Of a DNA stretch of 64,000 nucleotides, positions 28,446 through 36,269 are shown in pieces. A program made the translations under genes and the position numbers. The notes below the pieces were generated by a model, which saw only the letters and a list, made by a program, of their open reading frames with translations, had not been told where the DNA came from and made no database searches. Every line of letters begins with the position of its first letter. Position 1 is the first letter of the stretch. Source of the stretch: Pseudomonas sp. AKS31 (GTDB taxonomy: Bacteria; Pseudomonadota; Gammaproteobacteria; Pseudomonadales; Pseudomonadaceae); contig NZ_JAMLFX010000003.1 in assembly GCF_023634765.1 (NCBI RefSeq), positions 634,212-698,211 on the forward strand, in the 5' to 3' direction.

Positions 28446-28482
28446 GCCCCGATCCTGTCACGGCTTGTATCGGGGCTTTTTT
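28446..28482 (+). terminator. Intrinsic terminator without an annotated upstream gene
   Basis: The stem GCCCCGAT/ATCGGGGC (28446-28453 with 28469-28476) is followed by six T. It points along the plus strand, although both neighbouring genes are on the minus strand. A small RNA ending here is possible. Upstream (28235-28445) no protein gene is seen. Confidence 0.75.
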
Positions 28483-28496
28483 CATTTTGTGAAAGG

Positions 28497-28575
28497 CAAA
28501 AGATCGCAGCCTTCGGCAGCTCCTACAGGAAAACGCATTCCAATGTAGGAGCTGCCGAAGGCTGCGATCTTTTTG
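28497..28575. repeat. REP pair (GTAGGAGCTGCCGAAGGCTGCGATC family), inverted
   Basis: AAAAGATCGCAGCCTTCGGC from about 28498 faces TGTAGGAGCTGCCGAAGGCT from about 28544. It lies directly behind the stop of the butyrobetaine hydroxylase gene. Confidence 0.9.
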
Positions 28576-28586
28576 CATTGAATGGT

Positions 28587-29750
28587 CTAGCGCTGCAACA
28601 CCAGAATCCGCGACAACAACTCATCCCGGTCGATGTAGCAGCCCTGAAAATGCCGCGCCCCGGTGGCCGGGTCAAACGCATTGCGCGCATGCAACGTGCG
28701 GCGGTTATCAAAGCACCACAGCTCCCCCGGATTGAGCCTTTGCATCAGCTGAAACCGTGGTTCGCGGGTCATCGCGATAAAGCGCCGATACGCCCGGTAC
28801 AACCGTGGCATTTGTTCCACCGAGGTATCAAACGCCCCGCGCAGAAAGTTCGCCATGCGAATCTCGGTCACGCGACCCAAGGCATCCAAGGCAATGATCG
28901 GCGCCAGGCAGCGATAGTCGCTATGGCGATCCTTGTTGCGAAACTCTAAGGGGATTTCACACAGGGCCTGAAACGATGCCGGGTCTTCACTGCGCAGCGC
29001 ATCGGCAATCGCAAAACCATCGATAAAAATGCTTTCGCCGCCCTCGGCGTCATTCACCAGACAATGCAGAAATTGCAGCCCCGGTTGCAGCTCGCGGGTG
29101 GGCAGATCGGTGTGCAACGGCAAGTTGAAAGCGGTGTAGGCGTTGCTGTCGGCATCGGCTTTGGATTGCACGTTGAACAGCACACCGAAGTTGCTTTCGC
29201 GAATAAAGGAAATGCGTTGCGCGATGAGTTTCAACGAACCGGATTCAGTGGGCACACCGCGCACTTGCGTCAGGCCGATGTCGCGTACGGCGAGCAGCCA
29301 TTGGAGCAGCGCGGCGTTGTCGTTCATCAGTGCCGCGTATTCGAATACCGGCAACTGCAGATCGTTGCGCCACAGATAAGACTTGGGTTTGCCGGCCAAG
29401 CGTTCGGCGCGGGATTCATCGTCATAGGCATGAGCGCGCAACCAGCCCGGATCGAAGCGGCTGAGGTGGCCGTCCTGCCAGTCGATGCGCAGGCAGCCGT
29501 CGGTATCGATATGGGCGGCGGCAGGCTTGAGGTCTTCAGCGGCATCGACAATCTCGAACACCTGCTCGCGGGTAACGTTGTAGACGCACTGCGGGCACGG
29601 GCAGTTATCCCGCAACCAGACATGGTGAAACGGGCTGATGCGACCGTCAGCCCATTCGATGGCAACGCGATCCGCCAGGGTCTGCACGCCACCGAGCGCG
29701 CTGATCAACGGATAAGTACGGAAATCGGCAACAACGGCAGCGGTGTGCAT
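28587..29750 (-). CDS. Gamma-butyrobetaine hydroxylase (2-oxoglutarate/Fe(II) dioxygenase)
   Basis: 387 residues, close to the about 383 of the Pseudomonas sp. AK1 enzyme. The N-terminal zinc-binding domain of this family is seen in VWLRDNCPCPQCVYN plus the later AHAYDDESR. The TauD-like catalytic domain has the iron ligands in LPLHTDLPTRE (HxD) and the distal His near the C-terminus (NRRTLHARNAFDP), followed by the 2-oxoglutarate-contacting RHFQGCYIDRDEL. It turns gamma-butyrobetaine into L-carnitine. The gene follows cdhB by 24 bases, so it is the last gene of the carnitine operon. Confidence 0.88.
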   Translation of the reverse strand: MHTAAVVADFRTYPLISALGGVQTLADRVAIEWADGRISPFHHVWLRDNCPCPQCVYNVTREQVFEIVDAAEDLKPAAAHIDTDGCLRIDWQDGHLSRFDPGWLRAHAYDDESRAERLAGKPKSYLWRNDLQLPVFEYAALMNDNAALLQWLLAVRDIGLTQVRGVPTESGSLKLIAQRISFIRESNFGVLFNVQSKADADSNAYTAFNLPLHTDLPTRELQPGLQFLHCLVNDAEGGESIFIDGFAIADALRSEDPASFQALCEIPLEFRNKDRHSDYRCLAPIIALDALGRVTEIRMANFLRGAFDTSVEQMPRLYRAYRRFIAMTREPRFQLMQRLNPGELWCFDNRRTLHARNAFDPATGARHFQGCYIDRDELLSRILVLQR

Positions 29751-29774
29751 GGCGGGCTCCTATAGATCGATGGA

Positions 29775-30251
29775 TTACCTGGCGGGTGGCAGCGCGATAA
29801 CGCGGCCGATGTAAGCGGGAGCGGGCAAGTCTTGCTGCTCGGCGACGATGCTTTGCAGGCAGCTCAAGGTGTCCGCGCTGAACGGTGCCGAGCGTGGGCC
29901 GGCGAGGTCGACGTGCAACAGCATCTGTTCGTTGCCGGCCAGTTCCTGTTCCTCACCGACCTTGTGCAGGCTGTGATAGAGGTGCAGGCGTTTACTGTCG
30001 TGGGCGATGATTTGCGTGCGCACTTCGACTTCAGTGTCGAGCTTCACTTCGTGCAGGTAGTTGAGGTGCAGTTCCAGGGTGAACAGCGAATTACCGCTGG
30101 CTTCGCGGTGGCTGCTGTCCATGCCCAGACGGTCCATCAGGGCGTCGGTGGCGTAGCTGAAAATCAGCAGGTAGAAGGCGTCGCGCAGGTGACCGTTGTA
30201 GTCGACCCAGTCGGCGATGATTCTGGTTTGGTAGGTGGTGAGGTGGGGCAT
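29775..30251 (-). CDS. cdhB: Betainyl-CoA thioesterase CdhB (hotdog fold)
   Basis: 158 residues from MPHLTTYQTRIIADWVDYNGHLRDAFYLLIFSYATDALM. The segment WVDYNGHLRDAFYL is the 4-hydroxybenzoyl-CoA-thioesterase-type hotdog signature. In carnitine breakdown CdhB is understood to hydrolyse the betainyl-CoA made by CdhC, giving free glycine betaine. The frame is open upstream, but those codons come from the composite repeat and are not conserved. It lies between cdhA and the hydroxylase on the minus strand. Confidence 0.88.
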   Translation of the reverse strand: MPHLTTYQTRIIADWVDYNGHLRDAFYLLIFSYATDALMDRLGMDSSHREASGNSLFTLELHLNYLHEVKLDTEVEVRTQIIAHDSKRLHLYHSLHKVGEEQELAGNEQMLLHVDLAGPRSAPFSADTLSCLQSIVAEQQDLPAPAYIGRVIALPPAR

Positions 30252-30297
30252 GGTTTGGGTTCCGGCAGTTGGCGGGTCGCTAAGATCAAGAGCTACC

Positions 30298-30457
30298 CCC
30301 TCACCCCAGCCCTCTCCCCCAAGGGGGGCGAGGGGGAAAGGGAGCAGATCTTCAAGTCTTTCAAGTCTTGAGTTCGACTCAGTAGTGCAAATCGGCGTGG
30401 CTCGCAAAAACACCTCGGTCAGTCCCCTCTCCCCCCGGGAGAGGGCTAGGGTGAGGG
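30298..30457. repeat. Composite intergenic repeat, inverted ends
   Basis: The left end CCCTCACCCCAGCCCTCTCC and right end GGGAGAGGGCTAGGGTGAGG face each other, with GACTCAGTAGTGCAAATCGG and CCTCGGTCAGTCCCC inside. It sits between cdhA and cdhB, within the operon. Confidence 0.75.
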
Positions 30458-30479
30458 CAGCGATGTCATGCCAGACACA

Positions 30480-31445
30480 TCACTCGCTGAACGCCATCCC
30501 ATGCTTTTCCTTGGTGGTCTTCACCGCCTCAAGCACCGCCAGCAAACAATCATCACGATAGCGTTCCAGCGCCGAAATGCTGTGGCGGCCGAGCTGATCA
30601 CTGGTGCCATCGACCACGTCATCAATCAACTTGTCAGTCAGTTCCGGTGCCGGCAAGTACGTCCACGGCAACTGCAACGCCGGGCCGAATTGCGACATGA
30701 AGTGGCGCATGCCGGCATCACCCCCGGCCAGGGTATACGTCAAGAAGGTGCCCATGAACGACCAGCGCAAACCAGCGCCAAAGCGGATCGCATCGTCGAT
30801 TTCGCCCGTGGTCGCCACGCCATCGTTGACCAGATGCAACGCCTCGCGCCACAGCGCTTCAAGCAAACGGTCAGCGATGAAACCGGGCACTTCCTTGCGC
30901 ACGTGCAGCGGACGCATGCCGAGGGATTCGTAGACTTTCATTGCGGCTTGCACAGCCTCGGGCGCGGTGTTCTTCCCGCCCACGACTTCCACCAGCGGCA
31001 ACAGGTAAACCGGGTTGAACGGATGGCCAACCACGCAACGTTCCGGGTGCGTCGAACTCTCGTAGAACTCGCTCGGCAACAGGCCGGAAGTGCTCGATCC
31101 GATCAAGGCATCTGGCTTCGCGGCCGCGCTGATTTTGCTGTGCAGCTCGAGTTTCAGTTCCAGACGTTCCGGGGCGCTTTCCTGAATGAAGTCGGCATCG
31201 CGCACGCATTCCTCGATGGTCGCGACAAAACGCAGGCGATCCTGAGAAGCCCCCGGTGCCAGGCCATTTTTCTCCAGCGCGCCCCAGGCATTGGCGACGC
31301 GTTTGCGCAGCGCCGCTTCAGCGCCGGGCGCCGGGTCCCAGGCCACCACGTCGAGGCCATGGGCGAGGGCACGCGCGACCCAGCCGCTGCCGATGACACC
31401 GCTGCCCAGCGCGGCGAAGGTTTTGATTTCGGTGATAAAGCTCAT
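30480..31445 (-). CDS. cdhA: L-carnitine 3-dehydrogenase CdhA
   Basis: 321 residues, equal to the known Pseudomonas carnitine dehydrogenases. It oxidises L-carnitine to 3-dehydrocarnitine with NAD+. It belongs to the 3-hydroxyacyl-CoA dehydrogenase family: the Rossmann motif is [18 protein letters not shown] at residues 9-26 and the catalytic-site region is [19 protein letters not shown], with its His about 145. The start [14 protein letters not shown] was chosen by family length; the long open frame upstream is a by-product of the REP pair and cdhC antisense. Confidence 0.95.
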   Translation of the reverse strand: MSFITEIKTFAALGSGVIGSGWVARALAHGLDVVAWDPAPGAEAALRKRVANAWGALEKNGLAPGASQDRLRFVATIEECVRDADFIQESAPERLELKLELHSKISAAAKPDALIGSSTSGLLPSEFYESSTHPERCVVGHPFNPVYLLPLVEVVGGKNTAPEAVQAAMKVYESLGMRPLHVRKEVPGFIADRLLEALWREALHLVNDGVATTGEIDDAIRFGAGLRWSFMGTFLTYTLAGGDAGMRHFMSQFGPALQLPWTYLPAPELTDKLIDDVVDGTSDQLGRHSISALERYRDDCLLAVLEAVKTTKEKHGMAFSE

Positions 31446-31470
31446 AGGGATTTTCCCGAGTAAGGTGATC

Positions 31471-31560
31471 CCTGTAGGAGCTGCCGAAAGCTGCGATCTT
31501 TTGATCTTGCTTCTAAAAATCAAAGTCAAAAGATCGCAGCCTTCGGCAGCTCCTACAGGG
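31471..31560. repeat. REP pair (GTAGGAGCTGCCGAAGGCTGCGATC family), inverted
   Basis: CCTGTAGGAGCTGCCGAAAG from 31471 faces TTCGGCAGCTCCTACAGG ending at about 31559. It occupies the cdhC-cdhA gap inside the operon. Confidence 0.9.
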
Positions 31561-31576
31561 GGAAATGAGTGCTCGT

Positions 31577-32464
31577 TTAACCGCGCTGGGTCAGGCCCAT
31601 TTTCTTGCGACCTTCCGCCGGGGTCAGCACCCGGGCGCCGAGGCGGCTGAGGATTTCGGTGGCGCGTTCGACCAATTGGCCGTTGGTCGCCAGCACGCCT
31701 TTGTCCAGCCACAGGTTGTCTTCCAGCCCGACCCGCACGTTGCCGCCGAGCAACACCGCTTGCGCGGCCATCGGCATCTGCATGCGGCCAATGCCAAACC
31801 CGGCCCACACCGCATCGGCGGGCAGGTTGTCGACCATGGCTTTCATGGTGGTGGTATCTGCCGGCGCGCCCCACGGGATGCCCAGGCACAGCTGGAACAG
31901 CGGGTTATCGAGCAGGCCTTCCTTGATCATCTGCTTGGCGAACCACAGGTGACCGGTGTCGAAAATCTCCAGCTCGGCCTTCACGCCCAGCTCGGTAATA
32001 CGCTTGGCGCCGGCACGCAGTTGCGCTGGCGTCGAGACATAAATGGTGTCGCCGTCGCCGAAGTTCAGCGTGCCGCAATCGAGGGTGCAGATTTCCGGCA
32101 GCAACTCCTCAACGTGGGCGAGACGGGTCAGCGGGCCGACCAGATCGGTGTTCGGGCCGAACTCCATCGGGTTCTCGCCAGCGCCGATCTCCAGGTCGCC
32201 GCCCATGCCGGCGGTGAGGTTGACGATGATGTCGACGTCGGCCTCGCGAATGCGCTCCATTACTTCGCGGTACAGCGCCACGTCGCGGCTGAACTTGCCG
32301 GTCTGCGGGTCACGCACATGGCAGTGCACCACGGTGGCGCCGGCCTTGGCCGCTTCGACGGCGGCAGCGGCGATCTGTTTCGGAGTGACCGGCACGTGTG
32401 GGCTCTTGGCGGTCGTGTCGCCAGCACCGGTGAGTGCGCAGGTGATGATGACGTCGTGGTTCAT
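31577..32464 (-). CDS. cdhC: Dehydrocarnitine cleavage enzyme CdhC (BKACE/DUF849)
   Basis: 295 residues of the beta-keto acid cleavage enzyme family. It condenses 3-dehydrocarnitine with acetyl-CoA to give betainyl-CoA and acetoacetate. The TIM-barrel start [33 protein letters not shown] and the zinc-site segment [19 protein letters not shown] (HxH) are characteristic. AAGGAA precedes the ATG at 32464. It lies between caiX and cdhA on the same strand, giving the order caiX, cdhC, cdhA, cdhB, hydroxylase. Confidence 0.94.
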   Translation of the reverse strand: MNHDVIITCALTGAGDTTAKSPHVPVTPKQIAAAAVEAAKAGATVVHCHVRDPQTGKFSRDVALYREVMERIREADVDIIVNLTAGMGGDLEIGAGENPMEFGPNTDLVGPLTRLAHVEELLPEICTLDCGTLNFGDGDTIYVSTPAQLRAGAKRITELGVKAELEIFDTGHLWFAKQMIKEGLLDNPLFQLCLGIPWGAPADTTTMKAMVDNLPADAVWAGFGIGRMQMPMAAQAVLLGGNVRVGLEDNLWLDKGVLATNGQLVERATEILSRLGARVLTPAEGRKKMGLTQRG

Positions 32465-32570
32465 GGTGCGGTTTCCTTAAGGCGTGATGGGTCTGTCCGC
32501 AGCCCTTTTCGGGCTGCGAAGCGTCGGTCAGGCGCCCCTCCCATCTGGGAGAGGGCTTTTCAATCGAGAG

Positions 32571-33515
32571 TTATTTGCTGGTCAGTTGAAGGTTTTCAGC
32601 GGCCGGTTTGCCATCGAACGTGGTCACACCTTCGAGCCAGCGCTGCTTGTCTTCAGGGTGATCCTTGAGCCACTGCCTGGCCGATTCGAAGGCGTCCTTG
32701 TGGTCGAGCAGCGGTTGCATCATCCGGCTCTCGTCTTCGGCGGTGAACGTCAGGTTGGTCAACAGACGGCCAATGTTCGGGCACTGCTCGGCGTATTTCG
32801 GCGCAGTGACGGTCCACACGGTGGCCATGCCTTCGTTCGGGCCGAGGGCGTCGTCGCTGCCGGTCAGATACGTCATCTGCACGTTGACGTTCATCGGGTG
32901 CGGCGCCCAGCCGAAGAACACCACGGCCTCTTTGCGGCGCACGGCGCGGTCGACGGCGGCGAGCATCCCGGCTTCGCTGGACTCGACCAACTGGAATTTG
33001 CCGAGGCCGAACTGGTTCTTGGCGATCATCGCTTTGATCTGGGTGTTGGCGCCGGAACCGGGTTCGATGCCGTAGATCTTGCCGCCCAGTTCTTTTTCGA
33101 ACCTGGCGATGTCGGCGAAGGTTTTCAGGCCTTTGTCCGCCAGGTAAGTCGGCACGGCGAGGGTGGCGCGGGCGTCTTTCAGGCTCGGCGCTTCGAGGAC
33201 TTTGACCTGATTGGCGTCGACGAACGGCGTAATGGTCTGGGTCATCAGCGGGTTCCAGTAACCGAGGAACAGGTCCAGGCGCTGATCGCGGATCCCGGCG
33301 AAGATGATCTGCTGGGACGCGCTGGTTTGTTTGGTGTTGTAGCCGAGGCCGTCGAGCAGGACCTGGGTCATGGCACTGGTGGCGATCACGTCGGTCCAGT
33401 TGACCACGCCCATGCGTACGTTTTTGCAGGATGCGGGTTCGGCGGCCATGACGCCGGCGCTGAAGAAAGCGGTACCGCTGAGTGCAAGAACACAGCTGCT
33501 GATCAGTCGTTTCAT
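32571..33515 (-). CDS. caiX: Carnitine-binding periplasmic protein CaiX
   Basis: 314 residues with a signal peptide (MKRLISSCVLALSGTAFFSAGVMAAEP). It is a paralogue of ChoX: both start the mature part with a Cys-containing segment followed by a (W)TD-I/V-ATxA-T motif, and share FFGWAPHPMNVNVQM and the GSDDALGPNEG loop. No permease or ATPase gene is adjacent. In P. aeruginosa CaiX feeds L-carnitine to the CbcWV (ChoWV) core, whose genes lie 10 kb away in this window. GAGGAA precedes the ATG. It is the first gene of the carnitine operon. Confidence 0.93.
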   Translation of the reverse strand: MKRLISSCVLALSGTAFFSAGVMAAEPASCKNVRMGVVNWTDVIATSAMTQVLLDGLGYNTKQTSASQQIIFAGIRDQRLDLFLGYWNPLMTQTITPFVDANQVKVLEAPSLKDARATLAVPTYLADKGLKTFADIARFEKELGGKIYGIEPGSGANTQIKAMIAKNQFGLGKFQLVESSEAGMLAAVDRAVRRKEAVVFFGWAPHPMNVNVQMTYLTGSDDALGPNEGMATVWTVTAPKYAEQCPNIGRLLTNLTFTAEDESRMMQPLLDHKDAFESARQWLKDHPEDKQRWLEGVTTFDGKPAAENLQLTSK

Positions 33516-33604
33516 GTCGGGTTCCTCGGCAGGTCGTTTATTGTGGGGCCCGGCGTCTGATGCGCCGGTGATGCCAAGTTACGCAGCTATACGTCCGTGA
33601 AAGC

Positions 33605-33641
33605 GCACTGCGGCGACTGGCATTTGCACTGTAGCGACCTG
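33605..33641 (-). promoter_or_regulatory. Candidate CdhR site upstream of caiX
   Basis: On the minus strand GGTCGC-N8-AA-N5 (33639 down) is followed 21 bases on by AGTCGC-N8. Both half-sites share CAGTGC in the N8 part. The element lies 90-126 bases before the caiX start and reads towards it, in the gap shared with cdhR. This matches the direct-repeat half-site of the related regulator ArgR. Confidence 0.6.
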
Positions 33642-33722
33642 TGCGCTTGAACGCTGACGACAATCGGCGTATCAACATCCCACGCTCCCCTCCCTCTCGT
33701 TACCCGCGAATCGAGTGCGCCC

Positions 33723-34667
33723 ATGTCCCAGGACTTCTACTTTTTGCTGATGCCGGGGTTCTCCGCCATCGGCTTTATTTCTGCGATCGAACCGCTGCGC
33801 GTGGCCAACCGCTTTCGTGGCGAGTTGTATCGTTGGCATGTGCTCAGCGCTGACGGCGGGGCGGTGCTGGCGAGCAATGGCATGTCGGTCAACGCCGATG
33901 CGGCACTGGAGCCGTTGAAGAAAGGCGCGACGTTGCTGGTGGTGGCCGGGTTTGAACCGCTGAAATTCGCCACGCCAACCCTTGAACACTGGTTGCGGCG
34001 GCTGGATAACGAAGGCGTGACTCTCGGCGCCATCGACACCGGCAGCTTTGTCCTCGCTGAAGCGGGCCTGCTTGACGGTCATCGCCTGACCCTGCACTGG
34101 GAAGCCATCGACGCATTCAAGGAATCTTATCCACAGCTCAGCGTGACCCAGGAGCTGTTCGAGATCGACCGCCGGCGAATCACCTCGGCCGGCGGCACGG
34201 CTTCCATCGATCTAATGCTCGATCTGATCGCTCAGGCCCATGGCCCGCAACTGGCGATTCAGGTCAGCGAGCAGTTTGTGCTGGGGCGCATTCGTCCACG
34301 CAAAGACCACCAGCGCATGGAAGTCGCCACGCGTTACGGGATCAACAACAAGAAACTGGTGCAGGTGATTGGCGAGATGGAACAGCACAGCGAACCGCCG
34401 CTGACCACGCTGCAACTGGCGGAATCGATCAAGGTGACGCGGCGGCAACTGGAGCGCTTGTTCCGGCTGCACCTGAACGATACGCCGAGCAATTTCTATC
34501 TGCGGTTAAGGCTGGAAAAGGCCCGACAGCTGCTGCGCCAGACCGACATGAGCGTGCTTGAAGTGAGCATCGCCTGCGGCTTTGAATCACCGTCGTACTT
34601 CACCCGCAGCTACCGGGCACGCTTCGCCCGCTGCCCGCGCGAAGACCGGCGTACTGCCCAGGCCTGA
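33723..34667 (+). CDS. cdhR: CdhR, AraC-family regulator of carnitine catabolism
   Basis: 314 residues. It is a paralogue of GbdR with the same layout: a GATase1-like ligand domain (DFYFLLMPGFSAIGFISAIEPLRVANRF; GAIDTGSFVLAEAGLLDG) and two C-terminal AraC helix-turn-helix motifs (LQLAESIKVTRRQLERLFRLHL; MSVLEVSIACGFESPSYFTRSYRARFA). CdhR activates the carnitine genes in response to L-carnitine, and here lies divergently from caiX with a 207-base gap. It lacks the C-terminal tail of GbdR. The ribosome-binding site is weak. Confidence 0.94.
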   Translation: MSQDFYFLLMPGFSAIGFISAIEPLRVANRFRGELYRWHVLSADGGAVLASNGMSVNADAALEPLKKGATLLVVAGFEPLKFATPTLEHWLRRLDNEGVTLGAIDTGSFVLAEAGLLDGHRLTLHWEAIDAFKESYPQLSVTQELFEIDRRRITSAGGTASIDLMLDLIAQAHGPQLAIQVSEQFVLGRIRPRKDHQRMEVATRYGINNKKLVQVIGEMEQHSEPPLTTLQLAESIKVTRRQLERLFRLHLNDTPSNFYLRLRLEKARQLLRQTDMSVLEVSIACGFESPSYFTRSYRARFARCPREDRRTAQA

Positions 34668-34670
34668 AAT

Positions 34671-34750
34671 CAAAAGATCGCAGCCTTCGGCAGCTCCTAC
34701 AGGGAAATGCATTCCAATGTAGGAGCTGCCGAAGGCTGCGATCTTTTGAT
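34671..34750. repeat. REP pair (GTAGGAGCTGCCGAAGGCTGCGATC family), inverted
   Basis: CAAAAGATCGCAGCCTTCGG from 34671 faces TGTAGGAGCTGCCGAAGGCT from about 34718. It lies between the convergent cdhR and DUF3010 genes. Confidence 0.9.
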
Positions 34751-34761
34751 CTTGCTGTTGG

Positions 34762-35178
34762 TTACTTCTTCACCAACGCCGAACACGCCGCCTTGTACGC
34801 CTCATGCTGATACTTGTTCAGTGTCCCCGGCAGCTCGAAATTATGCTTCTTTGCCTGCGCATTGATCGTCTGCGGCGACAACAACGTCACCTCACACCCA
34901 TCGAGCAACTGAAACACCCCCTCAATTTTGAAAGTGGTCGGCCCGCCGGCAAACTCACCCTTCTTGCTGCGCTTCTTGATCGCAATCCGGTCAACCGAAT
35001 TCTCCCGCACAAACGACGCCACCTGCGCCGCGAACAGCTTCACGTTGGCCGCTTCGTCATCGTCTTCGAGGGCGATCTTCTTGGTGGCGAGGGGAATGTG
35101 GCTCAGGGTCGAACCGTCGAGAGCGGCCACGGCGATGATCGCTTCGCTGCCTTTGATTTCGATGCCGCAGATGTTCAT
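34762..35178 (-). CDS. DUF3010 family protein
   Basis: 138 residues, MNICGIEIKGSEAIIAVAALDGSTLSH at the start, with the DUF3010 look of an RNase H-like fold (an N-terminal GIEIKGSEAIIAV strand pair followed by IAIKKRSKKGEFAGGPTTFKIEG). The function is unknown in the literature I can recall. AAGGAA precedes the ATG. The gene ends next to a REP pair and starts 29 bases after the XRE-type gene, with which it may be cotranscribed. Confidence 0.8.
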   Translation of the reverse strand: MNICGIEIKGSEAIIAVAALDGSTLSHIPLATKKIALEDDDEAANVKLFAAQVASFVRENSVDRIAIKKRSKKGEFAGGPTTFKIEGVFQLLDGCEVTLLSPQTINAQAKKHNFELPGTLNKYQHEAYKAACSALVKK

Positions 35179-35207
35179 GGGGAATTCCTTGAAGTGAAGA
35201 GGGCAGC

Positions 35208-35531
35208 TTACAGCTCAAGCTGATTGGCGGTGATGCCGAACGCCGACGCAATTTTCTCACGCGTAACCTTGCGAGGCTTGGCGACTGTTTCCTGCTGGGC
35301 AAACGCCGGTTGCGAAATACCCATGCGTTTGGCGACTTCTTCCTGAGTCAGGTTGAGGTGTTCGCGCCAGGCACGGATCGGTGTTGCCCCATCGACCATC
35401 CGACTGACGACCTCATGGGGAATCAGGTCGGGCTGCATTTTTTGCGCAACGTACTGCGCGTAAGGGATGACGACGAAGGCGGGGTTGCCCTCGGCGTCGT
35501 TGATGATTTGGATATCTGTGGGTAACTTCAT
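35208..35531 (-). CDS. XRE-type antitoxin-like regulator, apparently without its toxin
   Basis: 107 residues. The first part (KLPTDIQIINDAEGNPAFVVIPYAQYVAQK) looks like the Phd/antitoxin arm that precedes an XRE helix-turn-helix, which is clear in LTQEEVAKRMGISQPAFAQQE. Antitoxins of this shape usually sit directly after a RelE/ParE-type toxin gene. Here the 100 bases before the start are A/T-rich and hold only a short open frame. No ribosome-binding site precedes the ATG at 35531 on this strand, so translation may depend on an upstream frame or be weak. Confidence 0.7.
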   Translation of the reverse strand: MKLPTDIQIINDAEGNPAFVVIPYAQYVAQKMQPDLIPHEVVSRMVDGATPIRAWREHLNLTQEEVAKRMGISQPAFAQQETVAKPRKVTREKIASAFGITANQLEL

Positions 35532-35562
35532 ATTAGGAGAGATATAAGTCTTTTATAAGATT

Positions 35563-35673
35563 TCAGAATCTTTGCTTATATTTTTCCCAAAGCCAATCAA
35601 CAAGTTTGACGGCATGTTGCGAGAAGTCAGGATCACTCCTGCCCAATAGACTCCAAAAACTCCGACCGTTCAT
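35563..35673 (-). pseudogene. Possible remnant of a toxin gene (36-codon open frame)
   Basis: The frame runs ATG at 35673 to TGA at 35563 and ends SDPDFSQHAVKLVDWLWEKYKQRF, which reads like the amphipathic end of a real protein. It overlaps the last 41 bases of the LprI-like gene in another frame and stops 31 bases before the antitoxin-like gene, the place where a toxin would be expected. I cannot assign a family, and chance is possible. Confidence 0.15.
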
Positions 35674-36034
35674 CACTCATCCGTGCCACGCAGTCATTCT
35701 GCGCAATGGTAAAAGCCTTGCTCCCCGCCGTAGCCGGGAATGCCTCAACCGCGCAATCCGCATCCCGCGTCTTCAACCACTGTTGCTGGGCGGTTTTGAG
35801 TTTGGCGGTGATATCAGCCAGTTGCGTCGGGTTCTTGCCGTACGCGGTCTGCATGCGTTCGGTCAGGCTGGCGTAGTTGTCCTTGAGCAGGTCTTCGGCA
35901 GTAGTGCGGCTGTAGGTCGAGCATTCCAGGGTCTGGACGTCGTTTTCCACCGCGTCGCACGGGTTGTTGTCGGACTCTTCGGCGGCGTGTACGCCGGTTG
36001 CCATCAGTGCCAAAGCCAGGAAGATCGATTTCAT
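35633..36034 (-). CDS. LprI/DUF1311 family exported protein
   Basis: 133 residues with a signal peptide MKSIFLALALMATGVHAAEES. The mature part has the DUF1311 pattern with paired cysteines (NPCDAVENDVQTLECSTYSRTTAEDLLKDNYASLTERM ... QQQWLKTRDADCAVE ... QNDCVARM). Members include a lysozyme inhibitor of Mycobacterium, but most are of unknown role. It is periplasmic. Three or more disulfide-type cysteines are conserved. The start at 36034 is set by the signal peptide; the frame is open further upstream but not meaningful. Confidence 0.82.
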   Translation of the reverse strand: MKSIFLALALMATGVHAAEESDNNPCDAVENDVQTLECSTYSRTTAEDLLKDNYASLTERMQTAYGKNPTQLADITAKLKTAQQQWLKTRDADCAVEAFPATAGSKAFTIAQNDCVARMSDERSEFLESIGQE

Positions 36035-36138
36035 TGTTGTCGCCGCTCTAATCCAGTGGTGTATCCCAAGATGCGCCAGATTCTGGCTCAAGCTGACGGG
36101 CTTGAACAGGTAGCTGATCGGAGCGTCTGGCGACCCTT

Positions 36139-36191
36139 TGTCGCGGATTGACGCTTTCGGCAATTCCCCTGTCGTTTTTGCACCCGGTCGC
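36139..36191 (+). promoter_or_regulatory. Scattered TGTCGC-type cores before the dipeptidase-dgcAB operon
   Basis: TGTCGC at 36139, TGTCGT at 36170 and GGTCGC at 36186 read towards the operon start at 36270. The last two are both followed by N4-GCACC. The spacings (31 and 16 bases) are less regular than at choX/sdaB, so the call as a GbdR site is tentative. Confidence 0.3.
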
Positions 36192-36269
36192 CCCTGCACC
36201 GAGGCATATGCTGGCCCCAAAGCGCCGGCAGACGATTCGGCGCATGAATCGCCAATAAGGGGACGCCTG

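Noticed and set aside
30252..30413. N-terminal extension of CdhB from an ATG at 30413
   Set aside because: The extra 54 codons are made of the composite intergenic repeat and a basic low-complexity stretch; family members start at MPHLTTYQT-like sequences.
31446..31889. N-terminal extension of CdhA from an ATG at 31889
   Set aside because: The extra 148 codons overlap the REP pair and the end of cdhC on the same strand; the 321-residue form equals known carnitine dehydrogenases.
32499..32519. Hairpin CGCAGCCC-TTTTC-GGGCTGCG as terminator between caiX and cdhC
   Set aside because: No T run follows the stem on either strand, and it lies inside an operon; at most it weakens readthrough or stabilises RNA.
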